Part shown: positions 37,394 through 47,126 of the stretch, piece after piece
Layout of the letters: each line of letters opens with the position of its first letter
Position numbering within the stretch: position 1 is the stretch's first letter
Source: Pagrus major
Taxonomy: Eukaryota; Chordata; Actinopteri; Spariformes; Sparidae
DNA length: 64,000 nucleotides
Assembly (NCBI RefSeq): GCF_040436345.1
Contig: NC_133235.1
Coordinates: forward strand, 15,232,160 to 15,296,159
Direction of reading: 5' to 3'
Notes under the pieces: generated by a model
Databases searched by the model: none
Seen by the model: the letters and a program-made list of their open reading frames with translations, nothing else
What the model was told of the DNA's origin: nothing
Position numbers and translations under genes: made by a program

Positions 37394-40300
37394 GCAGGTA
37401 TGGATTTATTTGAGGAGGCTCTGAGGCGGTGGGAAGAAGCGTTGACATTCAGGAGCAGGCAGGCCGAGGACGATGCCAGCTGTGCATCCGTCAAAACTGG
37501 AGCTGGAGACGCCATTGCTGAGCAGGGCATGGAGGTGAACACACCAACACACTTATGATTTGTATCCGAATGTAGTGTAACAACAGGCTCAATCAGGATA
37601 GATGTGAAGGAGTCAGCCAAATGATGCATTTCAGATGTTTGTCAGGAGGCATTTTATAAAAATTGATAGTGTTCAAACTGTTACTGGCTCATGAAGAAAT
37701 TAATGTGTAAGTAAATAAATAAATAAAATAATTGGCAGCGTCTACCTCATCCTGGGACCAAAGAGTTGGTGTATCAATTCTAGCTCTGCCAACATTTTCT
37801 CTTCTCTTGTCCGTGTTCTCTCCTTTTATACCAGAGGAAGGTAGAGAGGAATAAACTGCCCACAAAGCTGCACTACAAATCACATATATGAATAACCAGA
37901 CAACCCACCGGTGTCACAGAGTTTAGATTATATAACAGCTAACTCATTGGCTAGCTAACCTGGTTGGAACCTGGTTTTGGATTAGTGTGGGTCAAATGGT
38001 TACGCTCGGGCACCCAAACATACGTCTATTCTGCTGCGAAGGATATCCCCTGCTCAGGTGTGCCTCTTTAGAAAGCTTGTTAATAATTAGGTCATGGGGG
38101 ATTCTCAAGAAACACCTACAAGACTTAATAGGGTTTGACTAATGTTTCTCCCCCAGCTAGCACTCTCTTTACTCGTCGTTTCACTTGAATTAGTTCATGT
38201 TGGTAGGTTGTAGCCATCACTTTCAAACAGATTTAATGAATAATTTAATGAATCATTTAAATACTGACAGCGAATCAAAATCCATCTGAATTTACAGGGC
38301 CTTCAATTAGCTTGATTTTGAGGGCATTTTCTCTTTATGAAAGCTAATTGATGGCATTTAGGAAACACTTTTGAGAAGTTCTACTCTAATAACTCAGTCT
38401 TTGTTTTTTATAGAACTTATTAAATGTGTAATATTAGACTGCAAATTGCTCATGAAATACTGCCAAACAGACTTTGGCGCTAATGGGCTCTCTGAAGTTC
38501 GTTTCAATTTTAATTATGTTTTCTTTGATGCTCGTCAGGATAATTGATGTTGACTCATACAATAATAAATCTAATTTTTGTTCGAAAGATGACAACTCGT
38601 GCAACTCCTTGTCTTTGAAGAATTTCATAAAACCATCCAATTTCTTAAGCTGCTAACACAGCTGGTGTGTGTAGCGCCTGATTGGTGCCACTGTTTGCAG
38701 AACGTTGTAGTGATTAAAGAGCTTTCACCCTTTTAAGTTCATACTATGCTGGAGAACCAATAATCATCAAACCCCTGTATTCCCCAAAAACAAATAATAA
38801 AAGTCGATCATGCTGCACCTTCTCCTCAGCTAAATTACACAAAGCATCCCACACCAGGGGATTCTTTAGACTTGCCCCATGCATTCGGGTCACAGACTTC
38901 ACCATCATGACAAATTCAAGAAGAGAGTTGGTCCACTGTTGCAAAGTCAAGGATTGGGGCGGTTTTCACCTCCAGGCCAAAGTGGATGAAAGTAGGATCT
39001 GCTACAGGGCTTTGTGAGTCATATTTCTATAGTTGAACTTGAATGTTTTTGTGTTCAGGATGTCATCAGTGCGGAGTTCATCCACAGGCTGAAGTCTCTG
39101 CTGCAAAGAGCTTACAGCCTCCAGGAGGAGTTTGAGGGAGTGTTGTGCATGTCAGAGCCCTCATCCCACAGCAACAGCCAGGGTGAGTCACTGTTTATAC
39201 GCAATATTATGTAATTTCCATGATAACCAGAGGGTTTAATGATATGTGCACCCGTACGATACTGTATTATGCAACACATTATAAGGATTATTCTCCATCA
39301 CAGATAAAATGGCAGACATTTTGGGCAGAGAGGATCTGGACGACGTCTGTCTGAGGGACAGCATCAGCATCGCCTCCACTGACTCATTTGTGTCTGCTGC
39401 TGAGGTGAGGAGTACTCTTTAGTGCTGCAGCTATGATTATTTTCATTATTAATTATTGTGTATTAATAATTCAGTCTATAAAATGTCAACAACTTCTGTT
39501 GTCCAACTAACAGTCCAAAGCCTAATGTCCTTTTTGAAAAGAAATTGTACATCAGAGCAAGTCAAAAAGGACCAGATATAAGAAATAGAAAATGGTCGAC
39601 AGAAACATGATGTCTTTGAATTTGCATTTTCTTGATTTCATTTTGAGATATTGAAAATTGACAAAATGCTGCTTTCGTAGGTTTGATTGATTCACGAGCA
39701 TCTGGGAATGTTTTCCATTAAGAGTGCTAACAAATAGATGTTGTTAAAGAATGGTATTTGAAATTCCAAATATAAATAAGAGCTTGTGACGTATTTTTTT
39801 CAGAAGAATCTATAACAGAAAACAGAAGCAGCACTTTACAAAAACAAGACCCTGAAAGATGCAGTTACAAAACAAGAGAATGTTATATTTTATTCTTCAT
39901 CTGTCTTCAACAAACCACAACAAAGTGTTGTAATGCATATTATTGCAAACATGAAGTGAATTGTTTAATTCACTTCAAGAGCCTTGTATTGATACCATAC
40001 AACATGTTGTTTAAACTGTAAATGGGGCCCAAAACATGACAATAACATCAGTAACAATAAGTAAGTTGTTGATCTCACTATCTTGCAAAAAACCTGGATT
40101 ATAAGATAAAAACAATCATGCAGGTGCATCTTGTTGGGATACAGATGAAACTAATACTGAAACTGTAATACTAATGTAGAGTCTACAGAACTAAAGTGAA
40201 CAGTAGTGTAAAAAATAAGATGCTCCATAGTCCCACAGATGAGCACCAGAGTGGCAGTGGAAGAGAAACAAACATCTAAATCTCAAAACATCTTAAGCTT

Positions 40301-43300
40301 CACACCTACAACCAGTTCACAGCAGGAGTTTGATTCAAATAGCTTTGATCCTCCTGTAAGTTCACCACCCGGTGTTTACCAGTACTCAGCTGATCTCCTT
40401 TACTCGTTAAGTCAGCGTGGGGGCTCAAACTTGAGTATCCGGTGCCACTGGTGCACTTGACCCTCATTTTACAAAAATAAACTGGTAGGTACGAATCATT
40501 GATTTGTTCACTGAAGCTAAATTCCTTGAAATGCAGCTGAAATGTTGATAACATGTTCATATAAAGGTGTTTATGTGCCCACTTGCTGAAAGCTAAAGGT
40601 GCTATTTATCTCTACCAGGATTGGGTGTTAAAATGTACAGTACACATCGTTTGATGTAAATGGTTGTTAAGGTGTCAAACTTACTTGGAGCTACAGTCAA
40701 GTAAATGTGTTTAAAAGTCATAATAAGGTTGTAAATTAATGTATCTGTGCCCTCAAACCAGTATATGTTTAACAGGCAGAGCTCCTCGCAGTCAAACTGG
40801 GTCATTTATACTCAGTGAGTCACTATAAATAGACTTTCAACATTCCTCAGTATACAGCATACAGCCTGCTCTAGCCCTGCAGCTCGCTTCACTATAGCTT
40901 CCACAAAGCACGGCAACATGGAGATGACAGATTTCTAACAGAGTTCAAAACGACTCAATTGAAGAATTAATAACCGCAGAAGCACAGAAGTCAGACATGA
41001 CCCATAAAGTAACTGTAATCAAGGTCATGTTGAACCTGCACCCATTTTAGGAAGAAACGTCAGGTTCAGCATTCAAGTCCAAATATTCAGGATGTTGATT
41101 AAAACAAATAAACTTAAAGGCATCTTTTTATCTCTGTTGTCTTAAACATAATGTTGTGGCTCTCAGTAACCTCGTCAAGGTTTGCTTGTGAGTGGCTGAA
41201 AAACCTTTTTGGTGTTGTCATGTCACACGTTTTTAGTAGTGAAGCTGCGACGCCTTGTAGTTCTTTAACAAAACAATAAAAAATTGACTTCTACACATTA
41301 CATCAGGTTTATCTGTCAAAGAAAATACAGAGATAGTGACTATGTTAACATACACACTAATATTCCAAACGTATTCAGGATTTGTTAAGGGTCAGGACAT
41401 ATTTAATTTGGATATTATGAATTAGTCCTTATTTCAAATGCAGCATTTTCCGATTGAGACATGTGGAAAACACAATATCAGACAAAACTGACATTGCAAT
41501 ATTTTGGTAATATTATGTTATAAATCTTAAATCATGTAATATTAGACAGACGCCTCTTGAACATTAGTCATGGAAAATGGGAACTTTGTGAGTTTTGCTT
41601 TTGTATCATTCAACAAAAAAGTTGTAGCAGGACGTGTTGGTGTTAATGTGCCACATTTGACGTTGCACATCCTGCGATGTGACTTGCTGAAGTGTACATT
41701 GCGATGACGATGCTGAAACGATATATTGTGTCGTCCTGATACAGCTCATTCAGGAAATGCATTTTGCGCATGTAAACATTCTGATATCTCCTTGTCAAGC
41801 ACCTGTTAAAAAACCTTTTGGGATGTTTGTACCTCTTCTTCGTCTTCAAATGTTTTGATGTCAGCCATCATAATCCGAAAGCTTTCTATTTTCGCATGAA
41901 TGTTCATGACTTAGAGGAACATACTGCATTAAGAATAAGAAGCATGACTTCTTTTTCTCTTTGGCTGCATCCAATTTCACTGTTAATCTCTCTACCAGGA
42001 ATGGGATTGAAATGACCATTATTCAGTCAACCATAATCTCTGTCTGTCTTTGTATTAGCTGTCTGAGCACCGAGAGCTGAGGAGCGTTTTGGCTCTTGGT
42101 CATCACCCTTTCTACGAGGAGGCGCTGCAGATGGCCGAGGATGGAAAGATCTCCTGCAGGGTGCTGCGGTACTTACACTAATCACTCTAATAGACGTGAA
42201 ATACAGAGAATTTACATTCCTGGAACGAGCTGTGTGAAGACACAATTTGGGTTATTTTTCATTCTGGTATTTTTCTTAATTTTCATTCTCAGGACTGAGA
42301 TGCTGGACTGTTTTGGGGATGTAGATTTCCTTGCGAAGTTGCACTGTGTGCGGCAGGCATGTCAGGTACAGTATAACCTTGGAAACTAATGTATTGGATT
42401 TAATACACCAAAAGATACTCTAGCCTTCCAGATGGTTGTTTACAGCTATTTTTTAACAGTCTATCATATAAACAAGATTTATATATAGACAGAAATGCAG
42501 CAAACCAGCCATTTAATGCACTAACTTAAAGCCACTAAGTGTAGAATTCTAGTTTTCAGTATTTTTGCACCCTTAAAGTAAATAAAGGATCTGTTTTGAG
42601 TCAAGTGTTTGTTTGTTTTTTTCTCCAGCTCATACTGTGCGAGAGAACGACCAGAATGTTTTTGGCCGAAACTGGAAAGAAAATACTGTCTTCCATTATT
42701 GTGAAAGCTCAGAAGGTACGACTGAAGCCACAACTAGTGAAGATGATACACCTTCAGTGAGTGCTTCCCTTCCTAACAGTCATCGTTTGGTTTTCAGAAC
42801 CCGAACAGATTCGAGGAAGTGTTTGAGGAGATGATTTCCTTCCTGGAGCACACAGAGCACTGGGAGAACACAGAGGTGGAGCTGGCAACACGAGGGGTAA
42901 TGTCTGACTTCTGCTGCCTAGTGACAAGTTGTAATAAACAACCTCTCTTCTTCTTTTCATTTATAATGTCTCAAACTCGTTCTCTCCAGGTGAAGCACTT
43001 GAACTTCTATGATATAGTGCTAGACTTCATCCTGATGGACTCATTCGAGGACCTGGAGAATCCACCAATCTCCATCCAGAATGTGATCAACAACCGCTGG
43101 CTCAACAGCTCCTTCAAGGAGACAGTGAGTCATGTTTCTACTGGAAATTAGTTTACTGAATTTAAGTGCAATTATTTATTGCAATACTTAAATGATTATA
43201 CTGACATCGACTTTTTACAGAAGAGTAATACTAACACCAACACAGCATTCTTATCTGGAAGGTTTATGTAAAATGTAGAGTTGGTTTGAAAAGGCCAAAT

Positions 43301-44436
43301 CGAAGGTTCAAAAAATAGGTTTTTATATTTTTCTGAGATACTGACTTTTTTTAAAGATGATTAATCTGTATGTATTTCACAGGCGGTGGCATCAAGTTGT
43401 TGGTCAGTGATGAAGCAGAAGAGACAACACATGAAGGTACAACAGCTTCTAAATGTTTCTGATGAACGAGAACAGGCCTGTGATGGCTGGATAAACACTT
43501 AGGATATCAGTCTCAGTGCTTCACCGCTTCTGTCACCTTTATTTTAAGTCCTACATTTTATTTATTAGTTGCCATTAGTTTTTGTCAGGAAATCTTGAGT
43601 AATCTCTGTTGTGTCGCAGGTGGCGGACGGCTTCATCGCACATTTCTACGCTGTGTGTGAACAGATCAGCCCCGTTCTCGCCTGGGGTTTCCTGGGTCCC
43701 AAGAGCTCCCTGCACGACTTCTGCTGCTTCTTCAAGGTCAGTCTCAGCACCAGGAAATATTGTGATGCCAGCCAGAATCCTCTTCTAAACAGGGTTTTTA
43801 CTTCTGTTGGTGTCACAACTGAGGTTTCTACCTAAGCAAGCTTCCTCTTTCATACTCCTGAAGTTAGCACTGTATCCATGTAGGACACACAGATTTCAGG
43901 TTTTGCAGATTGTTTCTCATAAAGTATTGATTTTAAAATTAATTTAAACTGATTCAATAACAGATTTGCACCATAAATTAAAGGTACAGTGTGTTGGATT
44001 TAGGGGAATATTTTGGCAGTAGTGAAATATAATATCCATGTTTTTTTCATTTGTGGAAAATCACCTGAAACTAAGTTACCTTGTTACCATACAAATCTTT
44101 TATATCTACAGAGGAGCAGGTCCTCTTTATGAGAGGCCATTTTTCTGCAGTAGCCCCAAAAAGTGGAGTGTTCCTGTTCCAAAAATGCTCTCACATATTG
44201 TTTATTTTCTCCTTCAGGATCAGGTGCTGCACTTCCTCAAGGACATTTTTGACCTGGACAAAGTGCGTTACTCCTCAGTGGAGAGTCTCGCAGAAGACAT
44301 GCTCCACCTGCTGCACCGGCGCTCTGAACTGTTGCTGGCCTACCTGGGAGCCGACTCCCTGCGTTCCGTCAACAGCTGCAACCCTCCACAGGTACAGCTG
44401 GTGCCCAGCGCCCTGCTGGAGGCGCCGGTGCAATGA
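26017..44436 (+). CDS. miga1: Mitoguardin 1 (FAM73A)
   Basis: Outer-mitochondrial-membrane protein that promotes mitochondrial fusion and lipid-related contacts. Coding exons: 26017-26115, 28917-29088, 36001-36119, 37094-37226, 37398-37534, 39059-39182, 39304-39404, 42059-42168, 42293-42365, 42629-42715, 42798-42896, 42990-43124, 43383-43436, 43620-43736, 44218-44436. They total 1779 nt (592 residues plus stop) with every phase consistent. The N-terminus has a membrane segment (about residues 41-60), then a Ser/Asn-rich linker, the conserved PVTTPENLYLMG and FEEALRRWEEALTFR blocks, an FFAT-like motif at the end of exon 39304-39404, and the C-terminal conserved region with HLNFYDIVLDFILMDSFEDL, LNSSFKETAVASSCWSV and SPVLAWGFLGP. 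MIGA2 is the alternative; overall similarity and linkage to usp33/fubp1 favour miga1. Intron 3 holds a complete LINE. Confidence 0.94.
26116..28916. other. miga1 intron 2
   Basis: 2.8-kb AT-rich intron. It includes an 11- to 13-C homopolymer near 28072-28083 and a short block at 28293-28390 beginning AGGGATGCACGATATGTATT, typical of a dispersed fish repeat fragment. No gene or RNA was recognised. Confidence 0.5.
28917..29088 (+). other. miga1: miga1 exon encoding the membrane anchor
   Basis: Encodes TGTKKLVAATAFGAVSLLFL followed by ARHFQRRKGRKK: an about 18-residue hydrophobic helix flanked by basic residues, the usual pattern for an outer-membrane mitochondrial anchor. The following residues (WEQAGFEFAFPALAENG) lead to exon 36001. 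The donor G/GTAAAA at 29088 is weak for a consensus. Confidence 0.85.
29306..29321 (+). repeat. LINE target-site duplication, left copy
   Basis: AGAAACGCAGGATTAG, repeated exactly at 35306-35321. The base at either side differs, which fixes the element boundary to within one or two bases. Confidence 0.95.
29322..29492 (+). promoter_or_regulatory. LINE 5' UTR / internal promoter
   Basis: Begins GGGGTCACGTGACGTCACCG: an E-box CACGTG (29327-29332) overlapping a full palindromic cAMP-response element TGACGTCA (29331-29338), followed closely by AAAATGGTCGCC, which resembles a YY1 site. These are within 35 bases of the element start, where an internal pol II promoter would be expected. Function is inferred from motifs only. 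Confidence 0.55.
29493..30401 (+). CDS. LINE ORF1 protein (nucleic-acid chaperone type)
   Basis: 302 residues. The N-terminal third is Gly/Ala/Ser-rich. Residues about 45-130 form a heptad-like coiled coil (VLEDENHQLRRTADKSAKKC and similar), and the C-terminal half carries NRDRRQNLRLVGLKE, RPIIMRFLSFLERERVL and the DARNRLHNLDVRFTLAYPAE block of the L1 ORF1 RRM/CTD (Transposase_22) family. It is expected to trimerise and coat element RNA. It starts at the first ATG after the 5' UTR and is intact. Confidence 0.92.
   Translation: METRTTKYGTNIPLASGASAKLTYDAGTMTGTGKAEFNGGGVLAAMQQSLEKATEEMGQVGKLLAALQADMTNVKEASAGLRTDVNGILTRLDEAESRISVLEDENHQLRRTADKSAKKCEELHQAVEDAANRDRRQNLRLVGLKEKLEGRNMTDCVKKIISETLDIELDGSQLQRVHRAPVPMPEEDRPPRPIIMRFLSFLERERVLSAAREKYRKKESVIWGGCKLSFFPDMTKETAEKRRKFTDARNRLHNLDVRFTLAYPAELRFTWRGKRMKFTDHREAMDFINKEETERLRAVEEA
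30402..31189 (+). other. LINE spacer between ORF1 and ORF2
   Basis: 788 bp, long for an L1-type spacer. It contains a T-rich stretch (about 30715-30760) and a second G-rich then T-rich part (30880-31135). An 88-codon open frame at 30931-31197 ends overlapping the ORF2 start (TTATGGCTAA) but resembles nothing known and is hydrophobic by composition only. Confidence 0.6.
31190..34966 (+). CDS. LINE ORF2: endonuclease-reverse transcriptase
   Basis: 1258 residues, uninterrupted. The apurinic-type endonuclease domain (residues 5-235) shows SWNVNGL, QETHL (Glu40), GDFN (Asp142, Asn144), SRIDYFL (Asp204) and TDHAAV (Asp228-His229). The reverse transcriptase has FRPISLINVDCKILTKIFA, SLDAQKAFDRVEW (Asp about 598), GTKQGDPLSPLLF and FMYADDILLL (Asp700-Asp701). 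The C-terminus has a Cys/His cluster CWKCHKELGTFLHAIWDC (from about residue 1127). All expected catalytic residues are present, so the protein is predicted competent for target-primed reverse transcription. L1/Tx1 clade by overall pattern. Confidence 0.95.
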   Translation: MANCVRLISWNVNGLQNPVKRKKCLSYLKSKQTHIAFLQETHLTDSEAAKLKRDWVGQIYHSSYTSKKHGVAILVHKKLNFLIVKEQKDEQGRMILVEAKIDGKKVNLCNIYAPNIGDPVFFHGINNLIGCIPDGHTILAGDFNQVLDGTLDKTTFSNNVPKDRMAIKLLMKDLGLIDIWRLVNPRQREYTFYSHNHKSHSRIDYFLIGKDLVESISDCTIGPIALTDHAAVQLDLVIKSDGARKNRWRLNVSLLRDPEFNSLLENELDNFLQENTGSVDRFGTVWEASKAYIRGKVIAYSSKKKREQIQRLKDLESQLKEFEKSLSEKHSDPLLKKVCDLKFQINEIYNKKAEYALFRLKGNFYESGEKSGKLLARQLHQKETSYAIPAVKNEKGELVTQTGEINKVFANFYEQLYKSEINPDVGSYQTFFSNINLPEISGDQKNFLDSPITVEEVKKAISSMRVGKSPGLDGFPSEYYKKFVDKLAPILKTVYDESFSLGKLPETFNEALISLIAKKDKDPADPGSFRPISLINVDCKILTKIFAMRLESVLPHLIHSDQVGFIKGRSSSDNVRRLLHLIQLNRDESTPIAAFSLDAQKAFDRVEWGFLRHTLGIFGFGEGFIKWVDIIYSDPRATVITNGLTSPFFSLKRGTKQGDPLSPLLFTLFLEPLATAIRTDIDIKGVSQGGEEHKLFMYADDILLLIKNPIVSIPNVLSIIESFSKLSGYKINWQKSEGMPISRGCNQSVISTFQFKVIPSGMKYLGIRLCSDLENIISINIGPLIKKIKTNLDKWKLINLTLWGKINIIKMAVAPQFNYISMMIPVTISDRIFKQYNRMITDFLWNGKKPRIALKKLCASKDIGGLALPNMELYSTAFEMNKLTNHWTDYGSNPSWVKIEKELATPFNIVELLSQKKTDRQREEGNLILQHSRWAWARAHKTLGISQYKQGYSSIWNNPSICIGKKTCSWGTWLAKGIRVVNDLYKDQSFVSFQDLKEQYGLTDKGDFWKYLQLRSSVSSTFGLEWTEAGENKVQEFLNCRHTLHSASMFYRKMSNIQTKMCESLRLIWQKDLGDEISEDVWQDVISNVGWATRDARSKFIHYKIVHRYYFTPLKLFKMGLTQDSKCWKCHKELGTFLHAIWDCPMVLPFWKVVLKNLEGWLKQPLPESPQLCLLMDRALMPPSLTKAEVRVTMTGLVVAARLILRKWKSPHKPELVEWLKLMTETAAFEKMVARVNNVPNKISQIWEVFVNYIGDVP
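34967..35305 (+). other. LINE 3' UTR and tail
   Basis: Contains a T-rich run (35105-35215), a poly(A) signal AATAAA near 35278-35285, and a GAATGACAAAAAAAA end. The signal lies in miga1 sense orientation, so it could also be used by miga1 pre-mRNA. Confidence 0.8.
35306..35321 (+). repeat. LINE target-site duplication, right copy
   Basis: Exact repeat of 29306-29321 immediately after the A-rich tail. Its first A could equally belong to the tail. Confidence 0.95.
35322..36000. other. miga1 intron 3 after the LINE
   Basis: Unique AT-rich intron sequence up to the acceptor TCTGCCCAG at 35992-36000. No other feature seen. Confidence 0.6.
37362..37390. repeat. TG microsatellite next to a miga1 splice acceptor
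   Basis: About 14 TG units running directly into TTTTGCAG, the acceptor of coding exon 37398-37534. The repeat takes the place of the usual pyrimidine tract. Confidence 0.95.
37535..39058. other. miga1 intron, nothing recognised
   Basis: 1.5-kb AT-rich intron between exons ending 37534 and starting 39059. No repeat family or gene was identified with confidence. Confidence 0.55.
39304..39404 (+). other. miga1: miga1 exon with phospho-FFAT-like motif
   Basis: Encodes REDLDDVCLRDSISIASTDS followed by FVSAAE. The seven residues SFVSAAE fit the FFAT frame (Phe at 2, Ala at 5, Glu at 7) with Ser at position 4 in place of Asp, the phospho-FFAT form, after an acidic/Ser-rich run. FFAT motifs bind VAP proteins of the endoplasmic reticulum, and mitoguardins are known to do so. 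Confidence 0.7.
39422..39720. mobile_element. Third copy of the ATTAATC-ended repeat
   Basis: Starts GTGCTGCAGCTATGATTATT just after exon 39304-39404 and shares the interior GTCCAACTAACAGTCCAAAG and CATTTTGAGATATTGAAAA blocks with relatives. The right end is diverged. The remainder of the 2.7-kb intron (39721-42058) shows no gene. Confidence 0.45.
43978..44135. repeat. Repeat-like block before the last miga1 exon
   Basis: Starts TTAAAGGTACAGTGTGTTGG, the typical left end of a short fish DNA element, and runs to AGAGGAGCAGGTCCTCTTTA, a small inverted repeat. It lies about 85 bp before the acceptor at 44217. No matching right end was found, so it may be truncated. Confidence 0.4.
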
Positions 44437-45580
44437 GTGATGGGAACTCATCATTAAACACTACACGCATGGAGATCTCAGCATTTATTCAAGGATGAAG
44501 TCAGACCAAAGAAAACTTATCAGTAGGTAGGTCTGAATGACTTGACGCTCCACCCGCCTGGTGCATAAAACTGGTTAAACCAAACGCTCATTCAACGTAA
44601 AAATGTCACGAGGTCTGAAATCCACTCATCACATCTCCCATCATGCTGTGCACGCTCATTGCTGTGGATCCATACAAACTGTACCAGTTGTCTGCCTTCA
44701 CTTTATCATCCTCTCGTCACTGTGCCATGGCAGTGCACGTTAGTTTTTAAATATCATAGCAATAATATTTGTAACTTGCTGTGAGACTGGCATTAATTCT
44801 CGTGCAGTAGATATTACGCTGTGTGAATAAAGGCATATTTATTGCTGTTAAGAGCAATTTGTCTGAAAAAGATAATATTTACATTATTTATTTTACTATA
44901 CAGCGAAATGATGCAGGATTTATTTTTTAGAAGTTGTAGTTTAAGTGTTCGCTTCAGTGGATTGTGATCAGCTTCAAACATGCAGTAGTATGAATACAAA
45001 TGTTGTATAATAGACTTTACCAGATATAGATTTTTTAAATGCATTTTCACATCTTGTTGAACATCAGCAATGCAAAACCATTAGATGTTCTTTGTGTCTT
45101 TGTTACCAGCACATTGCCCAGAGAAATGTAAAATGACTTAGACTGGCTGTAAAAAGGGAAAGTTGTTTTTTAGCACTCAAAGCCTCATGCAATAATTTAA
45201 ATGAAGTCCAGCACATGCAGCCCACAGCCTACATGGCTCTTAATCCCAGTGTATCAGCCACAGGGAATAAAAGATTATACACCACTATTATGTCATCCTA
45301 CAGCTGTTAAACAACTTGTACCGCTCAGATTTTTATGACGGGCAAACACACAGGAAGCCTTACTGTCGACGCACACATTCAAACCTCGTGTTCATCACTG
45401 AATGTCAGTCTGAAGAGAGACTGCGATGCATTTATTGTCTGCTCTTATGATCAGTCACTGCCATGTACAGAACATGCACAACATTAACGCTTTGAGCAGT
45501 GGAGTTACTTCAGGAATGTGTTAAAGATAAAAAATGCTACATAACTATTTAGAGATGATTGACTGCAGGATGTCCCTCTT

Positions 45581-46065
45581 AAAGGGCAGCTCCACCAATT
45601 TTAACACATTTAAGTGTGTTTACAGGTCTTGTTGAGGACTACTGCATATGTGAAAACAAGTAATATAAAGCCTGTTGTGGCTCCAGAGGAAGCTGATAAA
45701 ATGTCTCCAGGGATGCCCCTCAGTGGCCAAGTTGCATTGTGGGTAATGTAAGCACCATGTTTTGAAAAAGGAAGATGAAAGCGTGAAATTAACAGTGTCG
45801 TCTGCATCAATTTTTATTATGTTAAATTGTCCATAATGAGTCCAACAGTGTTATAAGACCAGTGGACTGCTTGTCAAAACCTGGTCCCCAATTACCCACA
45901 ATGCAAATTAGCCACTGTGTGACATCACTGCAGGCAATTTATCAGATGACATGCAGGCTTCCTCCGGAGCCACACAAGGCCTTGTAATACTTTACACATA
46001 TGCAGTAATACTCCCCAAGACCTGTAAATGCACTTAAATGTGTAAAATTGGTGGAGTTACCCTTT
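45581..46065. mobile_element. Palindromic MITE within the miga1 3' UTR
   Basis: About 485 bp. The left arm (45581 to about 45765) begins AAAGGGCAGCTCCACCAATT and the right arm (about 45885 to 46065), reversed, begins AAAGGGTAACTCCACCAATT. Pairing continues inward for most of both arms (shared blocks ACTGCATATGTG, GTGGCTCC, GCATTGTGGGTAAT). The centre of about 120 bp is unpaired. It has no ORF. In RNA it should fold into a long imperfect hairpin. Confidence 0.85.
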
Positions 46066-46668
46066 GAAGGATACTTTCATATTCCTTGAGATCTTTCTTA
46101 AACACCAACATGCCCATATGTACCTTGAAATCTTCCGTATGTGATTGATGGGGGACAAAATCCAGTCCTATCTCACTGGTTCAAGCTTTATAACTGAATC
46201 TTCCTTAATTTTCATCATCCAACATAATAACTAAGTGTGACTGGGTTATAGTCAGCTTGTTAGGTAAACATTTCAACACATCACCATGGGCTCCAGTAAC
46301 TTGTGCTGGGCTTTGTGCCATTTGCTGACATACAGTATAAATTGAATGATTAATCTTGAAAAGTGTTTTTTTATAGGATCTAGTTTACTTTCTGAAATCC
46401 AGTGGTGTTAGGACACATTAAGACCACTGGAACGTTAGAAGATCCTCACTCAGACTTCTGACGCCTCATTAACTTTAAGACTGAACAGACTGGTGGCTCA
46501 GGATTTTGTCCCCTTTTATAATCACTTTAGAAAGGGATCTTTTCTCGGCCAGTATGAACAGCAGAAATGGTTGAAACATTTCTGAACATGAGTATTGTTT
46601 TAAGGAACTTATTTTGGCGACAGGGAAGAAAATTTTACATTTGTGAGTTCACTTTGTTTTTGTGTACA

Positions 46669-46679
46669 AATAAAATAAA
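46669..46679 (+). terminator. miga1: miga1 poly(A) signals
   Basis: Two overlapping AATAAA hexamers in CAAATAAAATAAAC, followed by a TTTGTTTTTCCTCTTT downstream element (46698-46714). Confidence 0.7.
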
Positions 46680-47120
46680 CTGACTGTATTTGACATGCGT
46701 TTGTTTTTCCTCTTTAAACTTAAAACTAGATTTACAGCCTTGCGGTTGTATGCCTGCATGAACCAGATGAGTTGCTGTTCCTGAGCTACGGCACTGAATT
46801 ATAGCCAGAACCTTTTTTGGAGGATTTCGACTTCTGAGAATTAGTCAGAATTCTGAGGCAAAAATATCTGAAGAAATTCCCTCAACGTTTTTCAGATAAC
46901 ACGTTCACAAGAATGGGATGCAAAGGAGGTCACAGTGACATTGACCTTTTACCACCAACTCTTATCAGTTCATCCTCCAGTGGAGTTATGTGCCAAAATT
47001 TGAAATATCCTCAATGCATTCGAGATATCATGTGCATAAAAAAATGCCTCCAGCCATGGCTTCGTCCTCTACAGGTTAAAATAAAACTCTTGTAAATTAG
47101 TCTAATTTGTTTGTTACAAC

Positions 47121-47126
47121 TTTATT
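47121..47126 (-). terminator. fubp1: fubp1 poly(A) signal
   Basis: TTTATT on the plus strand, AATAAA on the minus. It is about 440 bp from the last miga1 signal on the opposite strand, so the two genes end tail to tail. Confidence 0.6.

Larger units (their letters stand above)
44437..46700 (+). other. miga1: miga1 3' UTR
   Basis: From the TGA at 44434-44436 to two overlapping AATAAA signals at 46669-46674 and 46674-46679 (CAAATAAAATAAACTG). About 2.25 kb. An earlier AATAAA-type signal lies near 44826 (GAATAAAGG) and could give a short form. The UTR contains the long inverted-repeat element listed separately. Confidence 0.7.

Noticed and set aside
37348..37629. Minus-strand frame with a His-Thr repeat
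   Set aside because: It comes from the TG microsatellite and antisense of a miga1 exon.
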